From Rhizoctonia solani (Eukaryota > Basidiomycota > Agaricomycetes > Cantharellales > Ceratobasidiaceae), in contig NC_057371.1 in the NCBI RefSeq assembly GCF_016906535.1, positions 1 through 64,000 of the forward strand: a DNA stretch of 64,000 nt, in the 5' to 3' direction. A program made the position numbers and the translations under genes. Shown here piece by piece: positions 32,301 to 41,368 of this stretch (position 1 is its first letter; each line of letters opens with the position of its first letter). Below the pieces are notes generated by a model, which had not been told where the DNA came from, searched no databases, and worked only from the letters and a program-made list of their open reading frames with translations.

Positions 32301-34433
32301 GTATGTCTCACCCTTTTTTGCCTTTCTCTCAGATATAATCTCCTGTCTCCGTATTCTATCACACAACAACTGACTTTGTTGATGATTTATAACAGAACAA
32401 AACTGGCGCAAAAGGCTAAGGCTGCCAAGAGACAAAAAAGAAAGCAAGCGCAGGACAATGTGGGTGACAATGAGGATGAGGATGTAGATGAGAATGCATG
32501 GAATGGGTCTCAGGCACAGGGGGAGGTGGAACGGAGCGATTGCAAGAATGTCAGGTGGCATGTGAGTCAAATTTGCTTTCCCATATAAGCTGATTACACC
32601 AACACTTACAAATCTCAAATCAGAACTTCCTGATAGAACAGAAGTTTGCTGGCATGCTGGCTAAGCTGGGAGCGCTACGGCTGGAAGAGCAGGCTCAGGA
32701 GCTTGATCGTGGTACCTTGACAAACAAAGTCACCGATGACTGGACAGTGGAGAATCTGCCCCAGAAGATGTCCACAAGGATGCAATGTGTCATGGGATTG
32801 ATTGAGTGGTTCTGGATTGGCAACCCCAAGCCCGTTGCATTGCTTGAGGATGGTACGCTAGATAAAGCAAGGCTTGTGCAAGAACCTTTGCCCAGCAAGA
32901 AGCCGCGGAAGTTTCTCATATACGTGGAATTTCAGCAGCACCAAGCACTCATTGCAAAGGTCAGTGCTCTTATTTCTTGCAAGTTATTTGTAGCTTCACG
33001 TTTGATGACTGAAAATTATATCAGATGCTCACTCTCAAAGAAAAAGACTATGTGACGTACAACGGCTCTATGGCTACCACCAAGCGTCAACGGTCTGTTG
33101 AGAAGTTTGCCAACGACCCATCATGCCGAATCATGATCATCAGCAATGTAGGCTCAGCTGGTCTCAACTTGGTGGAAGCCTCAGTTGTGATCATCGTAGT
33201 ATGTATGGCTCAATGTTTGCATCACTCAGTTTGTCTAACAAATTTTCCCATCTGCAGAGCAGTGTTTGGTCTGGGCTTGAGCTTGACCAAATCATGGGTT
33301 GCGTTGATCGCCCTGGGCAGCTGCGAGATGTAGCTGTATACAACATCATGGCGCCAGAGGGAATTGATCTGGCCCTGAATGTTTACGCAGATAGTAAGGC
33401 ACAGCTCTCTAACCATTTCCTGAGCTCGCAAAGAACCTTGCAAACTGTGTACTTGGAAATTGCTCAGCCACACTCCAATGATCACGATGAGCTTGACTTG
33501 GAGGAGATCCCTGCAGTCCCTTCAACAAAGGGTACAAAACCATCCACTTCCAAAGCTGGGCCACGCAAGAGAAAAAGCCAAAATGAACAATACTCTCAAG
33601 ATGCAAATGCTGTTCAAAAGCTAGCCCTAGCCAAGGCACTGGGATCGCAGGTTTCTGGTGCTCCCTCAAGCAATTGTACGTTGCTCCAGCCTAGATAAAG
33701 TTTGACCATTGCTGATCAGGAGCAACGTATTCTGACAGTAGTCCCTACAACACAGAGCATGCAACCTCTTCCAACGTTATCAACAGGAAGCACAGAACAG
33801 ACTGATGAGTTGTTGAGTAAGTTCTTCTTGGATATTGATTGCGGAGTGCAAAGAGAATATTAACGTTGTGAAGTATCCCAGGGTGTACCTACCACTACAC
33901 CAAATGCCATTGGTGGCCGGACAATGGTGGCCAGTAGTCAACAAAAGACTAAGTTCCATGCAAAAAAGGCAAGACTTGGTCACTCTTCTTCTGACCCGTC
34001 ATGGGTGGCTGCGGCAACAACACAGCCAAGTCAGCCTTTATCTGCAACAGGTATGGATTCATTTAAACACATTTTCTGCCAAGGTTGACACACGTTATCT
34101 GTTCAAGGGCCAATATTGGTGCCAGCCAAGAAGCGCACAGCACCGTCCATGGATCCACCAAGCAGCATGCCAACACGTACAGATCCAGCTGCCAGTGGTA
34201 GCTCTTCAAGACAAGCACCAATTGTTCCCAGGCCATCTGGAAGTGCGCAGCCAAGAGCAGCTACTGCTACACTGGAGCAGCTGTTGCAATTACAGCCTGG
34301 GTCTAGCTCCACAGCACCTACTACATCTGGGCACTCAGTAGTCACAGGAGGTGGAAGCTCACAGAGGAAGGTGTTCCGTCTGAAAGCATCAAAACTCTCA
34401 GCTAGTAATCACTCTGTTGACGCAAAAAAGTAA
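29390..34433 (+). CDS. SNF2-family DNA-dependent ATPase, one apparent frameshift
   Basis: Many exons: 29390-29525, 29582-29940, 29996-30263, 30317-30493, 30535-31091, 31152-31411, 31474-31749, 31816-32300, 32396-32561, 32624-32959, 33025-33198, 33258-about 33680, then poorly resolved exons to 34433. Helicase motifs in order: I (CDNVGLGKT), II (VDEIHN, a DEIH variant of DEAH/DEGH), III (IGATATPLF), IV (FLIYVEFQQH), V (SNVGSAGLNL), VI (GCVDRPGQ). SNF2 enzymes use ATP to move along DNA and shift nucleosomes or other bound proteins. The N-terminal third shows no recognised domain. The tail is Ser/Pro/Gln-rich. Within exon 5 the frame must shift by one base near 30896, where WHQV joins VGTLRILEG just before motif I. 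This is a one-base loss in a G run, either real or an assembly error. If real, the ATPase is not made. Confidence 0.75.
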
Positions 34434-34499
34434 CGATTTGAAAATCTGTATAGCAATTCACTGGCAAGTGCTTAATAATATTATATTGTATAACAAGCC

Positions 34500-34715
34500 A
34501 TAGGGCCCCCTTTAGAAAGACATAGAATGGGTGTCTTTTTGTAAGGATTTTAGAAATAATTGGTCTCCTAAAATGGTCTGCTGGGATGGCTTGGAATTGG
34601 CCCGCACACAGGAGGCTGTGCAAGCTTGGTCCAACAAGTAGACCTGTCCAAAATGCCTTTCTGTAAGCCATGGCCCATGCAAATAGAAATTGCGTTCTAA
34701 AAGTAAATTTTTAAT
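34500..34715. repeat. Dispersed repeat copy 1
   Basis: Contains the family landmarks GAATGGGTG, TTGGCCCGCACA, GAGGCTGTGC and TGGCCCATGCAAATAGA, shared with copies at 35225, 37640 and 39225. Possibly solo-LTR-like; no internal gene. Confidence 0.5.
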
Positions 34716-35224
34716 TGAATTTAATTTTACTCCTGTACCAAGTCCGCCCCAATTATCCAGTGTATGTGGGCATATGTTATCATACGTCATATATGAAGCT
34801 ACAAAAGTATACAAAGGGCTGTATAACAGCTCAAGGATATAATTGAATAACTTGGTACAATGAACTCCCTTAAATGCTTTGACTATGAAGAGGACACTTG
34901 GGCTCAAGAGGCGCATTGGCGTGGCCCTTGCCTTTCTGCAAGGGCCTGGGGTTGGATCATGCGTTCTCAGCAGGCATATTGAAGCGGTGAGTGGGGAGCA
35001 AGTTTGTACAGGTGGGAGAGCGCAGAGGACTGAGCACAGAGGAGGCTGCTTTTTGTTTGCACCACCCCTACCCCCTGTCTCTAATATATTGTAATTACTG
35101 TTGGAATATATGCAGTCACTGCAAAGCGCCAAACTACCAATTTGGTTACAAATCTTCAGGGCCTTATCTTATCAACTTAATCTTGTTCCATTCTAAAGCT
35201 TGATACGTGCTTTACAAAATAAAG
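34716..35224. other. Repeat-rich intergenic, nothing recognised
   Basis: No supported gene. Frames here overlap on both strands and have no motif or splice support. Confidence 0.4.
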
Positions 35225-35643
35225 GGGGAGATACCCCCCCTCTCTAAAAAAGATTTTAGATGTTTAAAACCCCCCCTCCAATATCCAAATCTGCGTCCAA
35301 GCGCATTCCACACCAAGTTCCACGGTGTGATCTGCATCTGGACTGGGCCTCATTTCTAAACTGACTTTTAGAACGTCTGGGACATTCTAAAATTGTTACA
35401 GAAAGGCAGCCAATGGGTACGTTTCTGTAAGGATTTCTTCTAAATTTGTTGTCCTAAATTGTTCTGTCAGGACGGGACAGACTTGGCCCGCACGGCGGAG
35501 GCTGTGCTAGCGCTTGGACTTCATGTATTGCCTTTCCGTAAGGAATGGTCCATGTAAAATAGACTTTACTTATAAAATCATGATTGAAATATTGATTCTA
35601 TGCATGGGACCTAATACAAACACCTCTTGGGCCATTGAAGTTG
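35225..35643. repeat. Dispersed repeat copy 2, target of Tc1 insertion
   Basis: Longest copy. It includes the C-rich start (CCCCCCCTCCAATATCC), TTCCACGGTG, TGGACTGGGCCTCA, TTGGCCCGCACGG and ATGGTCCATGTAAAATAGACTTT. It is interrupted at its right end (CTCTTGGGCCATTGAAG) by the Tc1/mariner element at 35646. Confidence 0.55.
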
Positions 35644-35645
35644 TA

Positions 35646-37285
35646 CACTAGCTCGCAAAAATATTGCAACACGTGACCTCACACACTTGCAATGGCCGCG
35701 ACGCACGACTTTGCGGGTTTTGTGCTTAGGTCCAATAATAAAAGTTGTCCGTATAGTAGTATCGCAGCTCGTTATGTATTTTGAAGCACTTCTACCGCTA
35801 TTCTATTAAGATATGGGCGATACAATTTCTAAGGTGTTGCATTTATTTTGCTGATTACCAAGCAAAACACACAACCCCCCAACAACATCCACGTTTGCTC
35901 CTTGCAAACACCTAAACTCCTTGGGATTTTTTTATTATCTACTTCTCTTCTGATGGCCCCTCACCTCTTGCCCAAAACTCGAGCCCAAATTGTTGCTCTT
36001 TGTGAGAATGGGGCTTCTATTTACAAAATTGCCCATCAATTCCTCCAGCTTCACAATATCCGTATTCACCCCTCAACAATCAGCCGCATCTGCAAGCGTT
36101 ATTGTAAAACGCGTAGTTTCTACTCAAGTAACTCCAAGGCTGGTCGCCCACGCGTTTTGAAGCATGCAGATGCGCGATTTGCCATGCTTCAGATGGCTCG
36201 CACTCGGGGGTCAAGCGTGGCAAAGATCCAACGGGAATATTTCCCAGAAGTTTCCGCCAATACAGTCCGGCGTTGCCTCCGCAAACTTGGTATTTATGCT
36301 TATGCTCGCCGTCGTGTCCCCTTCCTCAATTCTCATCACCAACGGGGCCGTTTGGCATGGGCTACAGACCATGCAGCCTGGTTGGAACGTGATTGGCGCC
36401 GGGTCATATTCTCTGATGAATCAAAATTCAACCTTTTTGGGTCAGACGGCCGCCGTTATGTTTGGAGACGTCAAGGGCAAGAGTACAACCCCCGTTACAC
36501 TCAAAAAATGGTCGAACACGGCGGGGGAAGTGTGATGGTATGGGGGTGCATCACCCGGAATGGTCCCGGGCGTCTTCATCTCATTGAGGGCCGCATGACG
36601 GCTCGCGTATACACCCAGATACTTGAAGAGGAACTTCTTGGGACCCTTGCCAACTACCACCTCTCAAAACGCAGTGTTCTCTTTCAACATGACAACGATC
36701 CCAAGCACACTGCCAAACACACAACCAAATGGCTTGCCAACAAATCACTTTCAACCTTTCCCTGGCCCTCCAATAGCCCCGATATGAACATAATTGAACA
36801 TGTCTGGGACTATTTGGATCGTCAGGTGCACTTACGCAGCCCACCCCCTCAAAATACAAAGGAGTTGTACACTATGCTCAAGGAGGAGTGGAATTGCATC
36901 CCCATGGATTTCATTAATCAATTGTATGATTCTATGCCTCGTAGGTTAGATGAGCTTATTGTTGCAAAAGGTGGAAACACACATTATTAATTTCTATATG
37001 TTTTTGAGCCTGTTTATATAGTGTGTTTTGGTGTAACGAATCTATCTTGCTTGAGGTAGCGCTAATCCAACAGGAATTTGCAAAATAAATGCAACACCTG
37101 AAAACTTGTGTAACCCATATCTTTACAACACGGCCACCGAATGACTTCAAACTTTGCGGTTACGTCCGTAAGTTCTAGTAAAATATATATTATTATTGGA
37201 CCTAAGCACAAAACCCGCTAAGTCGTGCGTCGCGGCCATTGCAAGTGCGTGAGGTCACGTGTTGCAATATTTTTGCGAGCTAGTG
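35646..37285 (+). mobile_element. Tc1/mariner element, complete, ~95-bp TIRs, TA duplication
   Basis: The element begins CACTAGCTCGCAAAAA and ends with its complement TTTTTGCGAGCTAGTG. It is flanked by TA at 35644-35645 and 37286-37287. The terminal inverted repeats extend about 95 bases with only two or so mismatches. Both contain CACGTGACCTCAC. The single gene inside is uninterrupted. High TIR identity and an open transposase indicate a recent, possibly still active copy of 1640 bp. Confidence 0.93.
35953..36990 (+). CDS. Tc1/mariner-type DDE transposase, intact
   Basis: A 345-residue protein from the ATG at 35953 (MAPHLLPK). The frame is also open upstream to 35848, but the chosen start gives a typical length. 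The N-terminus has paired helix-turn-helix regions for TIR binding (IVALCENGASIYKIAHQF; STISRICKR). The catalytic triad is visible: first Asp in VIFSDESKF, second in FQHDNDPKHTAK, and Glu in SPDMNIIEHVW, with the spacing of the D,D,34E class. GGGSVMVWG, typical of Tc1, lies between. It catalyses cut-and-paste at TA sites. The gene lies wholly between the TIRs and has no frameshift or stop. Confidence 0.95.
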   Translation: MAPHLLPKTRAQIVALCENGASIYKIAHQFLQLHNIRIHPSTISRICKRYCKTRSFYSSNSKAGRPRVLKHADARFAMLQMARTRGSSVAKIQREYFPEVSANTVRRCLRKLGIYAYARRRVPFLNSHHQRGRLAWATDHAAWLERDWRRVIFSDESKFNLFGSDGRRYVWRRQGQEYNPRYTQKMVEHGGGSVMVWGCITRNGPGRLHLIEGRMTARVYTQILEEELLGTLANYHLSKRSVLFQHDNDPKHTAKHTTKWLANKSLSTFPWPSNSPDMNIIEHVWDYLDRQVHLRSPPPQNTKELYTMLKEEWNCIPMDFINQLYDSMPRRLDELIVAKGGNTHY

Positions 37286-37639
37286 TATATATATGTAGTA
37301 CATCCACCTTGCTTGGTGCGGAAGTCAAGGGTGGCTTAGATGGAGTGGAGGCACAATCTTTGCCTTTCCGGCCGCAAGTTGCATTGGAGATAGACAAAGG
37401 ACTTATGCTAGACATTGCAGCCAAAGATATGTGATAGTTGGTTGGAGCAATAGGGGTGCTTGCTATTTGTTGACAATGGCCCCTATCCCGTGTCTTAGAC
37501 AATAAATAATGATTATTTGACAAATATATACAATTGCCTTAAGTCAGCAACATCCCAATAAGGTAAGAGATTGGCGGGATGTTATCTTATCAGCGCAATC
37601 AAGTGTTATCTCATAGCTAAATAGATACTTAATAAATAG
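37286..37639. other. Sequence right of the Tc1 element
   Basis: The frame 37300-37434 (ending LDIAAKDM) looks mildly protein-like and could be a remnant exon, but nothing supports a gene. Confidence 0.3.
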
Positions 37640-37960
37640 CAGGGGGGAGGGGGTTGACCCCTGCTGAATAGGTGGTCCAGATATCTAGAACACCCCTCCT
37701 TCAGCATCTAGATCTGTATCCAACACATTTCACATTGAGTTCCATGGTGCACACTGCATCCGGGCTGGGCCTCACCTCTAAATGAGCACTTTAGAGAGGC
37801 TCAACCATTCTAAATCCCTTACAGAAACGTACCCAATGTAATAGAATGGGTGCGTTTCCATAAGAATTTCTTCTAAATTCCTTGTCCTAAATTGGTCCGT
37901 TGGGACAGGACGGATTTGGCCCGTACGGCAGCAGCTGTGCTAGGCTGTAGTGTTGCATCT
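37640..37960. repeat. Dispersed repeat copy 3
   Basis: Shares with copy 2 the order CACCCCTCCTTCAGCATC, TTCCATGGTGCACACTGCATC, GGGCTGGGCCTCACC, AATGGGTGCGTTTCC and TTGGCCCGTACGGC. Confidence 0.55.
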
Positions 37961-39224
37961 GAGGCCAAGGGTGGGCAATTTGCACTCGGCTTACCTTGCA
38001 GAATAAGGTTCACAAGCTGGGATCAGGTGGGGTTGATTCAGGGCAACCGGGTGATGATTGAGGGTCTGGCTTGGTATTTTGCTTACCTGATGTATACCAT
38101 AGATAGACAGTATTGGCATGAGCAAACACTTGCCAATGGGTGTAGTTGTACGGAGTTTGTTTGAATGCGGATATAGCCAAGGAAAAGAATAAATGCGCCT
38201 TTTTTTTTGCTCTTGTAGAAAGAATAAGTTTGTAAGTAGAGTTATATCAATACAAAACAATAGTAAAGACAGTAGTGTGAATAGAGAAAGAGAGGATGAG
38301 GTACCATACGGTCAAGTGCACCCGTATTTATACCTTTACATTATAGTCAAGTCATCTAGTATATGACTAGGTATTGTTGCTTGACTCAATTACATGCATG
38401 TTCCAGTACATTCCAGATCCTTCTTGTATTTACTACTATATACATGGTATCTCTACAGCTCTGTCTCCAAGGATCAAGTTTGGGGAACGGTTGGGATTGT
38501 TGAATTTAGCACATTGCAATAGTACGATAGGCTGGAAGGCAATTGGGATGAGGTGCAAAGTACCTTTGCGTTGCATTTTTGCTGGGTTTCTGCCAAGGTT
38601 CACTGAGCTCAATATGTTATGTATTTTGAATTAAAATGGTGGTAAAAACGTATAAAAATAAAAGGGGGAGCCAAATTTATTATTTATTGGCAGAATCATC
38701 AGTATACACACCCAATACTGTACTAGATTGCGATGAATGTCCTCCTTGCGCAAGGCTTGTCTGTATTGTCTAAACGAGTATTCTTGTCAAGCAAGTTGAC
38801 TGTAACTGCTCAGAGAACTTGCTTCTCTGCTTCGAACGTTGAATATCTGCAAGTTTTGAAGCACACGTTGCGTTGGCACCGCAGAGACCGTCTGGACGGT
38901 GTTACAGAGACTGGGATTGAGATCAAGCCCAATGGTTTTGATTGTGTCTCTCATCTGTTTGAGAGCATGACTTGCGAGAATGAAGAATAGTTGGAAGTTA
39001 TTGATTCCATGTACATACTAACTTAAGCCTCATTATCATCTTATGTATTGTGCATGCACCGTACCAAACCAGGCTGAATATATGTATAACCCAACGGAAT
39101 GGACCCATCACACAAGCCAGGGCACAAATTGCTTAATCATCACACCAAGTAACCACGAGCCTGCTTACTCTAGCACAAGCAAGTTGGCTTGGCTTGGCTC
39201 AACTCGGCTCATACGCAACACTAC
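37961..39224. other. Repeat-rich intergenic region
   Basis: A frame at 38733-38990 (85 residues, ATG start) has no motif, intron or context; I do not call it a gene. Confidence 0.4.
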
Positions 39225-39400
39225 TAGGCTGTGCCAGTGCTTGGACCTCAATTATTACCTTTCCATAAGGAATGGTCCATGTAAAATAGACTTTGTTTCT
39301 GAAATCATAATCAAAATAAATTGCACATATACTCCCGAATCTATTCTGTGCATGAGACTTGATGTATGCGCCTCTTGAGCCATTGAATATATATATATAT
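39225..39400. repeat. Dispersed repeat copy 4 with AT microsatellite
   Basis: Contains CTGTGCCAGTGCTTGGACCT, TTTCCATAAGGAATGGTCCA and GCCTCTTGAGCCATTGAA as in copy 2, then (TA)n at 39387-39406. It shows what copy 2 looked like without the Tc1 insertion. Confidence 0.5.
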
Positions 39401-40117
39401 ATATATGTGCTATGTAACCGCAGCAACATAACTCCTTACCCCTGTCAAGTATTGCAGCGCCGCAGAGACTCAGACAACAAGTATGATGACAACAAAGATA
39501 AACTTGTTTTTTGTCTGTGACTCAGTGGCAATGATCTGACTGTTCCTAGATTCTTGTATGCTTGCTATGAACACACTCAACAAGTTCCTCTCCCTCAATA
39601 TTCTAATCTCTTTTGCGTTACTTGCCCTTGTTGAACCGGCCCCACGGTTGATCACAACCACAAAGCTATTGAGCAAGTGCCAGTGATGGTGACCAAACGC
39701 ACACTCCCACCTCAGCTGTAGCCAGTGTGTTTGTATGTAGTAATATTATCTGTATCTATTAGTGATTTTGCAAATCTATGTACATAATCAAAGATCCCAA
39801 GTCAGTTGCTGTTCTTGCAAACTGGTGCGCTTGTTGATTGTTTCATGCTTGGTCAGCAGTGGCTGATCTTCTGTGTTGGATCACCAGACTGAGGGTGCGT
39901 TCATAGGTGGGTCAAACAAGATAGGTCAAATGTTTTGTTGAGTACACGCAATGTTGTGATTAAAAATAATTATAGAGCTACATGTAAGGTTTTTGAGACA
40001 TCTGGCTATCACATACTGGGTTCTCAAAGTTGTAAGCTTAGCTGCAAAACGTCAAGAGACATTTTGCATAAAACAATCAAAGGGGGGACAGCGCTAGTAC
40101 ATCCTTAAAAAATAGTA

Positions 40118-40157
40118 GGGGGTAGAGCGGTGGGTGGTCATGTGACTCACCCTCACA
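40118..40157 (+). repeat. Left outlier of the palindromic satellite
   Basis: GTAGAGCGGTGGGTGG...GTGACTCACCCTCACA matches part of the 83-bp satellite unit. It is cut at CCCTCACA by the element starting at 40158, and the unit resumes after 41360. Confidence 0.7.
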
Positions 40158-41360
40158 AGGACCCCCAATTATCACAAGGGAGGCTTCTTTGGAAATCCGG
40201 CCCTCTACTAGTGTTCATATCCGGAAGCTTTTTGGCGGCCGCTCATAGGACTCATGTCTGGAACCCAAAGATGCCTCGGACCCCAAGCCTTCCATGTCCG
40301 GAAGTTGAATGATGCCTTGGGCCGTATGTGCCCGGCGCTTAAATGTATTTATCTCTAAATATATACATATTTTCTTTTATGACCCCGCTCCAGTTTTTGA
40401 GCCCACTCGCGGTATGCCGGCCTTCTCTAGCTCGGGTAAAAGTCGCGTCAGTTCATTCCTATCCTTGAGAATGTGGCAATCCTTCAACTCCACGTCCTCA
40501 GTTTCCAAGCCTGGTGTGTTTACAATGCCAACGTGCATCAAGAGCTCATTTGTTGGTACCAGTTGGTAGTAGGGGATCTCCATCGGCCGACCAAGATGTA
40601 TAGCCCGGTACTTGGCCCGCAATCCAATCTTCTGATAGATTTGGACGGCAACATATGAGATATGGCCAAGATGGTTGGTTTGGGGGACCCATAGGTTCAT
40701 CCCATTGTATCCACCCTCCTTGATGTATATAGCCATAACTATAATATTCAGTTTGAACTTGTCCATATACAATTGAAACAAGACTTACCTCTCCCAAGTA
40801 CAAGCTGTTTTTCCGACAGAATCCAGACAAAAGACCCGGAGTATCAAAGGCAGGGAGTAAATCTAAGAAAGTACTAGGGGCAGACAGCGCGCTATTCCGT
40901 TTGATTATATCCTTCCCAGGCCGAATGATATTACGCGCGGATAGTTTGCCTAAACTTGCCATAGTATGTGTACGAGTTTTAAGGATGATTGCAAACGAGC
41001 TCCAACTCTAACAATGATCACGCAATACGCTAAGAACAGCTAAATTTTTTGGCATGGGAAGACAACAGAAGTTCCCCGAGCCTTAGTAATCCTGAACAAA
41101 ATGCAAGCGCATATACCTGGGACTTCAAACTCAAAACAGAGGATGAAAACAATTGATTTTAATTTAGACTAGTAAATACAGTAGCTAAATGTACCAGGAA
41201 CGCTACCTAACTCCCGAACAACAACGCAAGTTGAATACCATCACAATCAAAATTGATTGTTTGACGGTGTTAGCACCCAGAAAAACAATCACCCAGAGAG
41301 TGGACCTGCACGTGATATCTGGAAGCCAAAGAAGCCTCCCCCAGGATAATTGGGGGTCCT
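40158..41360. mobile_element. 1203-bp TIR element with 8-bp TSD carrying a non-transposase gene
   Basis: The left end reads AGGACCCCCAATTATC and the right end is its exact complement, GATAATTGGGGGTCCT. Similarity continues inward for about 40 bases (GGAGGCTTCTTTGG). Both sides carry CCCTCACA (40150-40157 and 41361-41368), an 8-base target-site duplication. Joining the flanks rebuilds a normal satellite unit; an undisturbed CCCTCACATAACTG unit is present near 43187. Eight-base duplications are typical of hAT elements, but no transposase is present. The only gene is a 190-residue hypothetical on the minus strand. It is therefore a non-autonomous or cargo-bearing element. Confidence 0.8.
40377..40962 (-). 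CDS. Hypothetical protein carried by the TIR element
   Basis: The ATG at 40962 opens MASLGKLSARNIIRPGKD. A donor at 40788 joins best to an acceptor at 40758, a 31-base intron, giving SLYLGEFKLNIIVMAIYIKEGG and a smooth 184-residue product ending at 40377. A longer 50-base intron would cause a stop, and no splicing gives a 138-residue protein ending at 40546. Such a short intron is unusual. The sequence has alternating hydrophobic strands (IIVMAIYI, ISYVAVQIYQ, LLMHVGIV) and no DDE, helicase or nuclease motif, so it is not an evident transposase. It is probably a captured host gene or an accessory protein of the element family. Function unknown. Confidence 0.5.
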
Positions 41361-41368
41361 CCCTCACA

